Shown in pieces: positions 35,760-47,443 of a DNA stretch of 64,000 bases. The first letter of the stretch is position 1. Every line of letters begins with the position of its first letter. This DNA comes from Calonectria ilicicola. Taxonomy: Eukaryota > Ascomycota > Sordariomycetes > Hypocreales > Nectriaceae. The notes beneath the pieces were generated by a model that saw only the letters and a list, made by a program, of their open reading frames with translations, ran no database searches and was not told the origin of the DNA. A program made the position numbers and the translations under genes. The stretch spans positions 2,108,001 to 2,172,000 of the forward strand of contig CP085832.1 of assembly GCA_020809705.1 (NCBI GenBank). The letters are read 5' to 3'.

Positions 35760-36334
35760 TTAAGCAGTGACCTTGGTGTTGGCACGGAGCTCACGGCCGA
35801 CCTTGGAGCGGGCCAGGATGTCCTCACGGTCCTTGTCAAGCTTGAGCTTGGTGATGACAACGTTGGAAGGGTGGATGCCCAGAGGGACGCTCTGGCCGGA
35901 AGCCTTCTCGCGGGTGACACGCTCGACGTGGATAACGTACTTGAGACGGTAGACGGAGGTGACCTTGCCCTCGCTGCCCTTGTTAGAGCCACGGACGATG
36001 GTGACCTCGTCGTCCTTGCGAACGGGGATGCTGCGGACCTGAGCAAATAGTTAGAATATTGGTTCGTAGAAAAATTTTTCCAGTGGAAGAGGTTTCGGGA
36101 AACGTACGTTGTACTTCTCACGGAGCTCCTTGGAGAGAGGGGCGCTCATGATCACGCGGCGGCGGTCAGAGGGGGCCTTGAAGTGAGCGGCACGGCTCTT
36201 GCGTCGGGAGGACGAAACGTCTGAAAGGAAGGGTCAGTGACAAATTCGACCGGAAATTGGCGACAAGAGCGCGATTGAGGATCGTTCGCTTTCGAGGCGG
36301 TAGCAGGATACTTACTCTGGCTGACCTTGACCAT
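35760..36334 (-). CDS. RPL26: 60S ribosomal protein L26 (uL24)
   Basis: Model: exons 36334-36316, 36220-36108 and 36038-35760, giving 136 aa. The first exon encodes only MVKVSQ plus one base, a layout common for fungal ribosomal protein genes. The sequence runs through [34 protein letters not shown], the KOW-type strand [15 protein letters not shown], and ends [15 protein letters not shown]. uL24 binds 25S rRNA near the polypeptide exit tunnel. Donors are GTAAGT and GTACGT. Codon use is strongly C-ending, as expected for a highly expressed gene. It is followed upstream by a promoter region of about 680 bp before the Cox11 stop. Confidence 0.95.
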
Positions 36335-37015
36335 TTTGGCGGTTGTTAGTGAAGTCGACTGGACTTTGACGTTGGGCGTTGGGCGGGTTGACAGACTGAA
36401 AAAAAAATTCAGGACGAGCTGGAGTTTTTGATTTCGACGAAACCTGTGGGATGTGGATCCCGCACGTGACCTACACCCTACAACTCCATTCTAGGAGCCA
36501 ATTGGGGGCCCTCACCAGTGGACCTCTTGAAATGAACACGACCCGGCTCCACCTCGGCAAAGCCAATTGAGCTTGATGCGTATGCAGCGAAGCAACGAAG
36601 CATGTGTTAGTTAATAAAAGCGCGCCCGTTTGTGGAGTGCAGTACTTGGGTTAATTTGTGGTGCAAGAAGTTCATGTCGGTTGGAGGATCTTCTCAATTA
36701 CATGCTCAACCAATATTACGCAATGCTCTATGAATAACCAGGTGGCTGTTCGCATCTTCACTCTCACTCAATTTGCACCTGGGAAATAAGTTGTTGCTTC
36801 TCAGCATCCTTCATTTACAAAGACATCGTTTCGAACATAACCAATGATTTGATTAAGACAGAGTCGCAAAAATGAGCCATCTGCCTTTCAATTCATTCAT
36901 TGTTTTCCAGGTAGATTCTAGTATTGACAATGCGTGCATCTAATCCGCGCAGTATACATGATATATAAATAAGAGGAGGGCGTATCGTACACATCGCTTC
37001 TTCCGGTCCAACCAA
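36335..37015. promoter_or_regulatory. Upstream region of RPL26
   Basis: Non-coding 681 bp between the L26 start and the Cox11 stop. An A(10) run sits at about 36399-36408 (T-run on the L26 sense strand) close to the L26 start. The rest is AT-rich 3' flank of Cox11. No specific factor site is claimed. Confidence 0.5.
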
Positions 37016-37965
37016 CTATGATGCTGTATTTGCCGGGGCCTGGAATCGACCGTTGTTGTCATATCTTGCTTCTACTCAAAGTTAGCACGGAATTGACTTG
37101 CAATTGCTGCTCGAAGAACACTTACTAAAGAAGGTGTAATTAAGAGTAACCGTTTCCACGCCCTTCATGTTCAAGTCGGTCAACAGATCGGGGTCCAGAT
37201 AAAAGAATACGGGCATGTCGACGGTCTCTCCGGCGTTGAGACGCTGCTCCTCAAAGCAGAAGCACTGGATCTTGCTGAAGTAGGGGGCACACTGAGCGGG
37301 TGTGACACTGTAGGTTGCCACACCAATGATATCTTGATCGCTCTTGTTCGTGGCCGTGTAAAAGGCTAGCGCAGTCTCGCCGGGGAGCACGCGCACCTCG
37401 CGCTGCTGAGGGGTAAACTTCCAAGGGAGGACATCGGAGACGGAAGCGTTGAAGGTAACTCGGATGCGTTTGGCGTCCCTAACGGGAACCACTCGGGTCG
37501 AGATGTCGTCATATTCGTTGGCGGTGCCGTGGGCTCGTACAGGCTGGCCTCCCCATCCAGTGGTTTGGCAAATCTTGTAACATTAGATTGAGCCCTGAGA
37601 AGTTGGGGAGCTTTGAACGTACCATCTTATAGAGCGGAACCGAGCCATAACTGAGGGCAACAAATGTGAGGATCGTGCTAGTGACGTAGTACCTAGTGAA
37701 AAGGTCAGACGATGCCACCAGCGGTGTCGAAGTCGCCATACGCTACGGTGCGGTTCTTCATTCGGTAATGCGCTCGAATCTCATCCATTGTTGGCGTGTA
37801 CTCGGTCTTTTGCGGGTTGGACTTGGGCGATGAGCTCGAGGCCTTTCGGCGGAAGTTGAGGCGAGCCTGCTGAAGTCGTGGGCGGGCATTCTGGCAAAAG
37901 TAACAGGCCCATGAGGATGAGCCTGGCCGCGCGAAGCTCCGCGCAATTCTAGGCGCGGCGTTCAT
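37016..37965 (-). CDS. COX11: Cytochrome c oxidase copper chaperone Cox11 (CtaG)
   Basis: Model: exons 37965-37742, 37692-37623, 37573-37126 and 37071-37016, giving 265 aa. All joins keep frame; the last exon is only 56 nt and supplies KARYDNNNGRF, the usual Cox11 end. Residues 1-45 are Arg/Ser-rich with no acid (mitochondrial presequence-like). YYVTSTILTFVALSYGSVPLY (76-96) is the single inner-membrane helix, followed by the conserved ICQTTGWGG. The copper-binding CFCF motif is at 202-205. Cox11 delivers copper to the CuB site of Cox1 from the intermembrane-space side. An in-frame ATG further upstream (38109) would add 48 Pro-rich residues; the start at 37965 gives the better presequence. 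Confidence 0.93.
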
Positions 37966-38523
37966 GGTCAATTGAGCTCGTGGTCGAGTGGTTTGATGTA
38001 GAATCGTACAAGCTTGGACGTCGGATGATCTTTGGAGATTTTGGGTGACATCGGTGTTCGGCTTTAGCGCTCTTGGCAGTGGGGGTGGTCGCCGAATGGG
38101 TGGCGGCATAACATGGATTTCGCTCCATTTACCCTAGAGCTCTCAACTCCAAAGCCGATGTGAAAGTCAACAAACGCAAAAGATATCTATAGATGGCCTA
38201 ATAGACGGTTCTTACGGGAAATTCTAAATTTTTTAATTATTTTAGAAACAAGAAAGAAACATCTGCGCATGCATAAACGTGAAAGAATGCTTGCGTTTGT
38301 GATTAGTATCGATGTGAATAAACCCCACCAAGTGTTGTCCGATTCTTGATCACTTGCTGTTATAGTATCTTTCAATCCGCAAACCACCTAGCTCATCTTG
38401 GTATAATTATTATTTATACTACCTAATTTAAATCTATCTACATGCAATTGACGTGTTTATCTAGTTGCTTTCTTGTTACTTAAGGATAGATTGATATAAG
38501 ATTAATAATGGGGTTTTAGCAGG
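37966..38523. other. Upstream region of COX11
   Basis: 558 bp between the Cox11 start and the stop of the NAD(P)-binding protein gene. The half next to Cox11 is GC-rich; the other half (about 38160-38520) is very AT-rich, with ATTATTATTTATAC-like sequence. No gene was seen. Confidence 0.5.
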
Positions 38524-39300
38524 CTACATCTTGAGCAGCTCATCAGACTCTATGATTCGCTTGGGATATCCCTTGATAGCAATTTTAACCATTGCCTTGG
38601 TGAGTTGATCCACTGGGATGGCATCAATTAACTTGCCCACCATTCGGTTCAGAGCGCCAGCATCTGGGGGAAGCACGCCACTTGGTCGCACACACCAGAC
38701 CTCAAGTCGCTTATCTTCGTCCTCTGCCAATGCAATCAAGCCGTTCTCAACTAGTCCCTAGAACAAAAATCAGTGTCATCGAATGACCCCTAATAAGCAT
38801 TGGCATGATACCTTCGCACGTCTCGTGTCAGCCATGAAGGCCAACGTTTTCTCTTGGTTATTTTCTGCGTATTTTCCACTGCAGAAAACCATGTAAAAGT
38901 TTCGTGAACCCCCTAGTTTTGGTGCAAGATGTTCCATGAATGAATTTGCTGCAGCTAGTGTGTAGTCGACTTGGACCCTTCGATACGTTTCGGCGTCGGG
39001 GAATTGATTAGCACGACCACCGATGGTCCTGGTCCACGATTAGCTTAAACAAACGCGGAGGGACTTGATGTGGGCATACCAAATACAAACCTCGGCGCCT
39101 TCGAGTTTCTCCAAGACCTTAATAGGATATTGAGAGAAATCTTGGTGAATGATGACCTGGACCTTGGAGTCATGTGCGAGTTCCTTTGGAAGCTCTTTCC
39201 GAGAAAGGACTATGACTTCGGTGATTTCAGCATTTTCGATACACTCCTTGACCACAGCACTGCCAATAAAACCAGTGGCGCCGGTGACGATGACCTTCAT
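38524..39300 (-). CDS. Small NAD(P)-binding Rossmann-fold oxidoreductase (atypical SDR)
   Basis: Model: exons 39300-39080, 39028-38812 and 38757-38524, giving 223 aa. Donors are GTATGC and GTATCA; acceptors CCAG and TCTAG. The protein opens with MKVIVTGATGFIGSAVV, a TGxxGxxG dinucleotide-binding motif (residues 6-13) of extended or atypical short-chain dehydrogenases. The second beta-alpha unit follows (VIVLSRKELPKEL). Later motifs include CIWTIGG, where related fungal proteins have CIW-A-L-G, and RRVQVDYTLAAANSF with a Tyr but without a clear YxxxK. The YxxxK-type catalytic pair is therefore not obvious. The substrate is unknown. Related fungal proteins are annotated as NAD-dependent epimerase or NmrA-like, which I use only as a family hint. 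Confidence 0.85.
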
Positions 39301-41798
39301 CGTGAAATAACTGGTACGCTGACGAAGATGTGTAGTTTGAACGTGGGGCGACTCACCCTGAGGCTTGCATTGAGACTAACTCGCTAGCTAATCAACTAGG
39401 CCAATCACCAATTTAACCTGCGATACGCGGGGAATCTATTTTCCTTTGAAACAGTAAATTTCTATATATTGGGGTATGAATAGTGATTTGATATCCGCAC
39501 CAGACTATGAGTACACATTGGCTAGTCCGTCGCCTGGTTTTGGTGGTGGAATGGATTAACTCTCAGGCCTGTCAGGCAGGTTATAGTGAATGGTGTCGCA
39601 AATCCACTACCACTAGACTTGTAGAGAATAAGGAAAAGACTAAAAGTGTGCCAAAAAGCTGTCTCAATGAGTCTCTAATGTGTAGTTCTGGTGCTTGAGA
39701 GTTAGGATGGCAGTTGGGGTGTTGTATGGTTGGACCTGTTCGTATTTAGTCCTAACCCGTCATTTAAAAACATGTTAGCCTGGCTGATCGACTTGCTTAA
39801 ACGAACTTTGATTGGACTGGCCAATTAATATTAGATCCTGGTGATGATCGCCAATACCTAAACTCTACGTCCCCGACTTCGGAGCAAGCCCTCGATAGTA
39901 AGTAGACAACCACACCTTGCCTGTTATATTTCGGACAACTTTACTGCAAATGAGGCTGTAATAACTGTGTACCATAAGGTTTAGCGAGAGGTTCTAGACC
40001 CTGATCATCGCTTGTTCCGTAGTACTTTTCATGTAGTAGTTTAATATTTCGAAATCGCGGCGGGCCTGCTTTTCGAGACAGCAATTCAGGTTTACGAGAA
40101 GCCTTAAAACTTTGCTAAAGGGTTATTTATGGATTGGCATTGTGTCCATTGGAATGTTCTGGCTGATGGCGGAATGGAACCTGCGCGCTGGTAAGCAGGC
40201 TTGAAACCCCGAAAAACTGCTATGATTAGAAATGTGCAGACACATACTCGGAACTGGTCACATACCATTGATATAACGCATTTAGCGGTGTTGCAAACTA
40301 AAAATCTGTGGAAAGGGTTCATGCTACTCATGGTTGTGGCAGAAGTAGCAAGGGAACTGGATCGAAGCAGACGAACCTTGAATTTGCTACTCCATATCTT
40401 TGGCTCGAACATTATTCGTTATGGCTATCTTAGGAAAGGAGGTGCTCTTGAGGAATTCCTGCCTACTGACCTACCAATGGACTGGAATCCTGGCTTCAGC
40501 TGATGGGAGGCTCTGGAAGTTGCTCCGAACGCATCGGATTCTCCAATGGTCAATAGATGAAAAGAACTTGTGACTGAACTGGAACTTCATTGCTAGAATT
40601 GTTATCTAGGCCGAACATCCTCGGCATCTCGTAGTTTTTTCGGATATCGGATAGTTATTCTCGGGATTGAAGGTGATGTTACGAATTACCGAGATTTCCA
40701 ATGTCACATGGAGCGGCTGCACTTGATGTTTCTGTGCTATTTCCTTTTCATCACCAAAGCCCACTTCCCTATCGGATCATTATTATTCTCTATTGATCGG
40801 AAAAATTTAGCGGAAGTCGGTGTTTAGACCCAATTTGGAGCGAAAACCCAGTTTAATTATTGACATAGCCACATCTTCAACGTCAACAACTGCCGTGACG
40901 GGTCTCCCGTGGTCTGATCCCTGAGTCGTCTCGGTTCGATGCAAGTTGCGTGGGAGGTGCCACTTCATGGGGTATCTGCTCACGAGCTAGATTGTCAGTT
41001 GCCCCATATCCTGCGAGTATACCCACGATCTACGAAAAGAAGCTATGGTGTGTGGGGGTTGATACGGAATGATCAAGAAGCCGGTTTTCTTACATCAGCT
41101 CTTCATCAGCACGTGGGCCGAGATCCGGACTTGGCAGCGCAAAAGTGGATTGCGTAGCATGAACGGCCACGCGCTAAGAGCATGCACATCGGGCGATCTC
41201 GAAAACAGAAGATACGGGCTCTGTAACTTGGAGTGTTGCCAAGCCACTTGCCTGGCGCCGGGGAGAAAAAAAAAGCTCATTGCCATCGGCGTGGGCGAAA
41301 CGTTCGCGACGTTTACGGAAGGGTTTGCCATCGATACCGGGGCAGGGTTCACTGACATTTCCGAAAATCGCTAACGATTTTACGATCCCGCTGTGCTTAT
41401 TGGACACCCATTCGGCATCTTTGCCGACAGAGGATCCATCTCACGGCCCGAGAAGCTTGCCCAGAAGTCTTGGCTCACCACACTATCTCTGGGATATCAA
41501 ATTTGAGGCTAAGAGCGGCCGACTCTAAACCGGTTACTCGGATCAATTAAGCAGAAACCATTGCCAAATATGGGAATTTTATGGATTTGCCAAGATGCAG
41601 TCAGTTGTGATGGTGTAATGCTGGCTCATGAAGCTAATATCGAGTACGCGGGATGATCATGTCTCGTCTATTCTCCACGTATTGTGTGCATTTGTATAAA
41701 ACTGAACCCCATCGCATTGACATTGATCATCTTATCAGATTATCTTATCTCATCAGACCGTTGACGCTTTCAAGTCAAAGCTTTGCGAGACCCCAAAT
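39301..41798. other. Gene-poor AT-rich region, 2.5 kb
   Basis: No intact gene. It is AT-rich, with many short frames on both strands. The longest (40104-40412 minus and 40201-40503 plus) overlap each other and resemble nothing I know. Such stretches in fungi are often decayed transposons or pseudogenes, but I cannot point to terminal repeats, a transposase motif or a target-site duplication. The last 110 bp hold the promoter of the OPT gene. Confidence 0.5.
41695..41749 (+). promoter_or_regulatory. TATA box and GATA-factor sites of the OPT gene
   Basis: TATAAA at 41695-41700 lies 99 bp before the ATG. Three TTATC sites (reverse of GATAA) follow within 18 bp at 41732-41736, 41740-41744 and 41745-41749. 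In filamentous fungi, closely spaced GATA sites are bound by AreA/Nit2-type nitrogen regulators, and peptide transporters are typical targets. Function is inferred from spacing and gene type. Confidence 0.55.
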
Positions 41799-44563
41799 AT
41801 GGGAGAAAAACTTGCAGACACTACTCAGGACCAGCGTCCGATGGACGCTGAGGAACGAACTCCCGCTTCCTCAATTGAGGAGGCAAAACGCCCGTCCCGT
41901 ATGTTGCATTAATTGATCTTTTGATCATTTTCTTTCTTTTTTGTTTGACTCAGTGTTGCTCACATCTCGCTATGCAGAGGACTCTGAAACCCCGATAGAA
42001 GAGGTTCTCGAAGCTGCTGGTGTCGATATTAAATCCGACGATAGTGATCTACCATGTTTGACAATACGCATGTGGGTCATTGGTATTGCCTTTTGCCTAG
42101 TCGGTACCGGCGTGAATACGCTTTACACCTTCAGATTCCCTTCTGTGACCTTGTCCCAATCCGCCATCCAGTTCTTGGCTTATCCTATCGGTAAAGGCTG
42201 GGAATATGTCGTGCCGGACTGGGGTGTCACTATCCGTGGACGGCGTCACAGCCTCAACCCAGGGCCATTCAATTACAAGGTTCGCCGGAGCTGTATAGAA
42301 ATACCTTGAGAACAGATCCATCTGATAAGAAGTAGGAAAACATGCTCATCTACATCCTGGGCAACTTGAGTTTCCAGACCCGACTCAGCGCTGATGTTTT
42401 GACTGAGCAGCGGGTGTTCTACGGCCTCAAGCTCGGATGGGGATTTGAAATCCTGATTACCTTTGTGACTATTTTGTTTGGATTCTCCCTGGCGGGCCTT
42501 GCCAGATCATTTATCGTGGAACCAAAGAACTTGATTTGGCCTGGCATTCTGGGCAACACAGCTTTGAACGCCGCACTTCACCCTTCAAAGAAGGAGTCAG
42601 ATTCTGGGTTGGTCCAGTGTCCATACCCTCCGTCTCCTGGAATTCGCTAATTATCGGTAGCTACCAGTGGAAGACCTCGAGATACAGGTTTTTCTTGATC
42701 GCTTTCTTCGTTTCATTTGTTTGGTACTGGTTCCCCGATTTCATCTTTCCGGCGCTTGGCTATTTCACCTGGGTTTGCTGGATCGCGCCTAAAAACCCAG
42801 TTGTGAACCAGGTCTTCGGGATGAAGAGTGGTATCGGCCTGCTGCCTTTTACTTTTGACTGTATGTTTAAGTATCTGAATTTGACGAACTTTTGAAAGGC
42901 TAATACTGAATCAATAGGGAGCCAAATTGCGTACACTGGGTCACCGCTGGTGGTCCCAACCTGGGCCATTTTGAACATTCTCGCAGCCCTTGTCTTCTGG
43001 ATCTACATTATTACACCTGCTTTGTACTATTCGGACACTTGGTCCTCTGCATATTTCCCCATCCAGAGCGATTCGATTTTCGACAACCAGGCCAAATCTT
43101 ACAATGTTTCCAAAGTCATCAACAAAGCCGATGGATTCTCATTTGATCTGGAAAAGTACCAGAAATATTCCGACGTAAGTATATCTTGTTGATTAACCAT
43201 ATGTCACACAAAATTCTGATAGAATGGTGATTCAGATTTACCTCCCAACCACCTATGCTCTCAACACATTTGGTCTATCCTTTGCTTGTATTTCCTCGCT
43301 CTTTGTCTGGCTATTTCTAGAGAAGCGCCATGACTTAAAGGAGGCGGTAAGATCGTCCGGTATCCTTTCTCTCTTTCGCAAGGGAGAGAAGCCTGCAGAA
43401 CCCGTGCAGCCAAACACCAAGCCTGTTCCCTCCACGTGGTATCTGGTCACGACGTTGATCTCCATTGGTGTCGGCATTTTTGCATGTGAATACTACCCGG
43501 TGCAGTTGCACTGGTATGGCGTGCTACTGGCATTGGCTGTCTCAGCCATATTTTTCATTCCGGTACGCGAGATATCAACTAATTTTGCAAGCATGATAGC
43601 TGACGTACTATTACTAGCTGGCATTGGTAGCTGCGACAACCAACCTTCACGTCAAAATTGATGTCTTTTGCCGCATTATTGCCGGTTACATTTGGGAGGG
43701 CAAAGTATTGGCCAACATTTGGTTCTTTGACCTGGGCTACATTACTGGAATCAAGGGTCTCTGGTTCGCCCAGGATTTGAAACTTGGTCTCTATTGTAAT
43801 GTGAGTAGTATAAATCTGCAGTGTTGATTGGGTGTGTTCCAGTTATTGACTTCTCACCAGATCCCCCCACGCCACTTATTCGTCGCCCAGCTTGTCGGAA
43901 TCGTGGTAAGCACCTTGAGTCAGATTGCCGTTCTCAACTGGGGTTTGGAGCACATCAAGGACATCTGCACATCCAAGGCAGAGAATGGATTCACGTGCTC
44001 CTTTTCCAAGACCCATTTCAACACGAGCGTGGTTTGGGGAGCGCTCGGCCCTCGAAGATTCTTTGCGGCGGGCTCCATGTACCGCCCCTTGCTCTGGTTC
44101 TTCCTCGTTGGAGCTGTTCTTCCCGTTATCGTCTTTGCGCTCAAGCGCAAATTCCCGAAAACGCGATGGATCCACAAGATCCACGTTCCTCTGTTCCTCG
44201 GTGGACTCAACTACATCCCCCCCGCCTCCGGAACCAACTACGGCAGCTGGGTGATTGTCGGCCTCATTTTCGGGCTGTGGATCAAACGTTGCGCAAAGCG
44301 GTGGTGGATCAAGTACAACTTTGTTCTCAGCGCGGCCCTCGACTGCTCGTTGGCGATTGCGGGCATTGTTATTTTCTTTGCCATATTCTATACCGGGGCC
44401 TCCAGCGGCTTGTCCTGGTGGGGGACAACAGTGTACAAGGTAAATTGATATCCCGTGTTCCTTGATTAGGATATTCCGTTTACTAATCCAATTCTAGCAA
44501 ACCTGTGACTGGAAGAGTTGTGCGTACAAGGAGTTGGCCAAGGGCGCTAAAATTGGTCAATAG
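41799..44563 (+). CDS. Oligopeptide transporter, OPT family
   Basis: Model: nine exons (41799-41898, 41978-42279, 42336-42595, 42661-42860, 42918-43174, 43236-43562, 43618-43800, 43861-44439, 44498-44563), giving 757 aa. The OPT signature is clear: NPGPFNYKEN (NPG at residues 127-129), SRYRFFLIAFFVSFVWYWFPDFIF, FDWSQIAYTGSPLVVPTWA, and IPPR (residues 544-547), with many hydrophobic helices and the short CDWKSC...KIGQ tail. Family members couple proton entry to uptake of tetra/pentapeptides or glutathione, or of metal-chelates, at the plasma membrane. The acidic N-terminal tail (EDSETPIEEVLEAAGVDI) is also typical. Which substrate it carries is not decided by sequence. GATA sites upstream suggest nitrogen control. 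Confidence 0.93.
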
Positions 44564-44990
44564 TTTGGAGCAGCGTGTAGCTAGTCTGTCCATGTATCTG
44601 CATAGAGCCGTTAGAGGAAATAATGCTGCAGTGATTAAATGCAGCACATGCATTTTGCATACCAGACCCCGTTCCGGACATGTGACTATTTTGAGTATGT
44701 GGTAAGACTCGGGAGTACGCGCATCTCGCCGAAAAGAGCGCGGAATTGTCGATAAACAGGCACTTTTTGAGGTGAGCTGATGCATTCAACAGAATGTTCA
44801 GTCAGCCACAATCAGGAGGAGGGTGCACAGCAGTGGAGCCACTTGGGAAACGTGGACGATTCCGGTTGAGGCTCCCAACCACATTTTAGAAAAAGCAAAG
44901 AGAATGTAAGAAACTGCAGAACGAGGCGTGAGACGTGCAGTTTTGTTTTTTGCACACGACTTTGCACCAACAGACGGTGCAAGGAAAGCC
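44564..44990. other. Intergenic gap before the DUF7730-like gene
   Basis: 427 bp of mixed composition, with no feature beyond the OPT 3' flank and the presumed promoter of the next gene. Confidence 0.5.
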
Positions 44991-46238
44991 ATGTGGAATC
45001 CGCCCCCGGTCTTGTGGCCGACCCCGATCGCGCAGGGAACCCCTCCCAAAGTCCCCGCTGACCCGGACGAGGCCCCAGATGCCTACACCAGCGCCTGTAG
45101 CATGCGGATGGCTGTACGCCGTGTAAATCTCGGCCACTGTGAATCGTACCGGGAGCTGTATATGGGGCGAGATGGAGATGAAGAAGAAGACGACGATGAC
45201 GGCGATGATGATGACTTGATGCCCAAGCTATCTCGTCGCACACTGCCCTTGGCCGCCTTCCTCAGCTTCACGAATGTAAACCAGCAATCCCAGAGCCCGC
45301 TTTTCCAGCTGCCTTGTGAGATACGCGCAACTATTTGGGAGCTAGTCACTGCCACATATTTTGACCCCAACCGACAGTACGATCGCAGACTACATCTGTG
45401 GCGGCCAGATAATACTGGCCCACGGCGCGTTGACACTGCCCTTCTACTTACATGTCGCGCCGCATACTCGGAAGCTTGGGATCTCCCCCTAAGGCAAACG
45501 CTACTGGTTATTTCTGAGGGATCCGAGAGCGACCGACCATGCTGGGAATTCTCCTACCCGGTCAATTACGATGTGTCCCTTCCCTTTCTGCAACCCTGGC
45601 AAATACTGCTAATTCGAAATATGGACATGACTATGCGCCAGCAACAGCTGGAAACTGGAGGCATCGCACGCTGGACCGGAGAGTTTGGACATGTCAGGTC
45701 AAAAGCTGGCGGAATGGTCTCATATTTTGCGCAGGAAAATGAGGGAAAACTTCACCAGGATGTCGTCCAAAAAATATTCAACAGTCCCATACGAGAAATG
45801 ACAGTCAGACTAAATCGCCGAGACTGGTGGAAATGGGAAAGCAAGCCTCCGCGGGAGAATAAAGACGAAGACACGAAGATGACGTCTGAAGCCAAGACGT
45901 TACACTTGGATAACGTTGCACCTACGGGATGGACGAAGATCCCTGGGCTCCTTGCAAAAGACTTCCAATTTAACCTAGTGCTCGAGACCTTCGGAGCGAA
46001 AAAATCACAGCTTGACCACGTCGCGAGCCAGGCTCAGGCCTGGGTTTTCCAGGCACCGCTGGGGATCAACCAATCCACAAAAAAGAAATTAGTCTGGAAT
46101 GGGAAGAAGACTGACGAAAGCTGGGACCAAGTACGGCCTGAAGTCTTCAAGTGGATGAAGAAGTCTCCGTGGAAGGAGACTGCTACGAGAGTTGAGGTGA
46201 GGAGACTGAAGTATGTGCTGAGCGAGGTCGATGAATGA
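44991..46238 (+). CDS. F-box-like/DUF7730-type fungal protein
   Basis: Single exon, 415 aa from the ATG at 44991 (the open frame extends 21 codons further up but has no ATG). After a Pro-rich start and an acidic stretch (GDEEEDDDDGDDDD, about residues 62-75) comes SPLFQLPCEIRATIWELV (from about residue 103), then RVDTALLLTCRAAYSEA. This arrangement, 'LP.EIR..IWE..' followed by a 'LL.TCR..Y.EA' helix, is the pattern of a large ascomycete family (2EXR/DUF7730) often described as F-box-like. The C-terminal half has Trp-rich LNRRDWWKWESK and WVFQAPLG motifs. Molecular function of the family is not known to me. Confidence 0.75.
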   Translation: MWNPPPVLWPTPIAQGTPPKVPADPDEAPDAYTSACSMRMAVRRVNLGHCESYRELYMGRDGDEEEDDDDGDDDDLMPKLSRRTLPLAAFLSFTNVNQQSQSPLFQLPCEIRATIWELVTATYFDPNRQYDRRLHLWRPDNTGPRRVDTALLLTCRAAYSEAWDLPLRQTLLVISEGSESDRPCWEFSYPVNYDVSLPFLQPWQILLIRNMDMTMRQQQLETGGIARWTGEFGHVRSKAGGMVSYFAQENEGKLHQDVVQKIFNSPIREMTVRLNRRDWWKWESKPPRENKDEDTKMTSEAKTLHLDNVAPTGWTKIPGLLAKDFQFNLVLETFGAKKSQLDHVASQAQAWVFQAPLGINQSTKKKLVWNGKKTDESWDQVRPEVFKWMKKSPWKETATRVEVRRLKYVLSEVDE

Positions 46239-46951
46239 GCAGGCTTCTTGAACTGCCAGTTTACCCTTGCGAGCATGCACGCTCGCTCGCTCTACAAATG
46301 AAAGAAGTCGAAATTTTTGGTTTGTTTTACTTTTGGGAGTTTAATGGGGATTTGGAAAGAAATAGGGAGTTTGATGCTAGGATATTTAATTCAATAGTAA
46401 ATTCAACCCAAGAATTAACCTTTGCTACTCTTACTACCTAAGGTCTTTGGCCAAATAATTATGCATCGTAAAATCCTCGGATTACGGGTGCCGATCGGCC
46501 TTGGCAACACATTGCTGTGCTGGGGGCCCTTTGGGCCAATACAACGAAAATTGCCGGTCATGGAGTCTAGGATAATTTGATCATTTTATCCCGAGAAAAC
46601 TACAAGAAAGGGTAATACCGAGAGTCCACACAACCAAGCTGTGCCGCATATTGGCAGAGGACGTAATTGGGTTGTTTTGCCGAGCCAATGGAGGGAGGAG
46701 CTGTCAGTGAGCCCATAATTTACTCCTTTGCAGCTTGAGAAATCGCTGGAATATACTGCATGGTTTCATTATTAACATAATTGTAATTATGAAAAGATAC
46801 CGTTCTGACTTCACGGAGCAACGTGCGAAATCGCTTCAACCAACAACAGTGGGGACAGGTCACAGAGTGAGAATGGTGCCTAACCCCCCGCAATCATACC
46901 TTTCAATCTCCGCGCCGAACCAGAAGCCTTGTCTTATCACCGGCCAAAACA
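46239..46951. other. Intergenic region, 0.7 kb
   Basis: Mixed AT-rich sequence with no supported gene. It contains the presumed promoter of the small hypothetical gene at 46952. Confidence 0.45.
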
Positions 46952-47443
46952 ATGACGAATCATTCTTTTTATCGAGTTTTCAAGCTCAGATTTACCCTTG
47001 CAATGCATGATCCGGATATGATAGACACTGGAACCCGCCATCACACGGTGATTTTTGTCGAGACGAATGCTAGTGGTCCTGGCTGTGGCATCAAACATCA
47101 TGTCACCGGGGACATCGTAACCGGCATGTGCTATGAGAAAAATGCAACTGAGCCTCCTGAAAATACAGAAGGAATTCATTCTAAAGAACTTCTTGGGTAT
47201 ACTGAAGTATCTACCTACCCAGGCGCCTGGGATGATGTCCTGAAAAACGAGCCTGCTCCCCCAAAGCAGAAGGCGTTCAATGTCAGAACCATGAAAACAG
47301 AGCCAGTAAAATATTGGGACCCTTTGACATTTTATGCTCCCGGAGAGCCCCGACAACCGTTAGTGAAGTGCACCGAGTGGGTTGAACAACAAGCGATTCC
47401 AGCTCTGGAGAAATGGGGCCTAATAAAACCCTCCATGGAGTAG
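46952..47443 (+). CDS. Small conserved-looking fungal hypothetical protein
   Basis: Single exon, 163 aa. I do not recognise a named domain. The sequence looks like a real protein: alternating strands (FYRVFKLRFTLAMHD, HHTVIFVETNASGPG), the phrase IKHHVTGDIVTGMCYE, a Pro-rich middle, and an amphipathic end (CTEWVEQQAIPALEKWG). A pattern of '(V/L)F(V/I)ET...HVTG.I..GM.YE' is familiar from short ascomycete proteins of unknown function. No signal peptide or membrane segment is visible, so a cytosolic location is inferred. Confidence 0.65.
   Translation: MTNHSFYRVFKLRFTLAMHDPDMIDTGTRHHTVIFVETNASGPGCGIKHHVTGDIVTGMCYEKNATEPPENTEGIHSKELLGYTEVSTYPGAWDDVLKNEPAPPKQKAFNVRTMKTEPVKYWDPLTFYAPGEPRQPLVKCTEWVEQQAIPALEKWGLIKPSME

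Noticed and set aside
40104..40503. Two overlapping open frames as a gene or transposon remnant
   Set aside because: They oppose each other, have no family motif, and no terminal repeats were seen.
44928..44990. Upstream extension of the DUF7730-like gene
   Set aside because: The upstream part of the frame starts with GTG; the first ATG in frame is at 44991.
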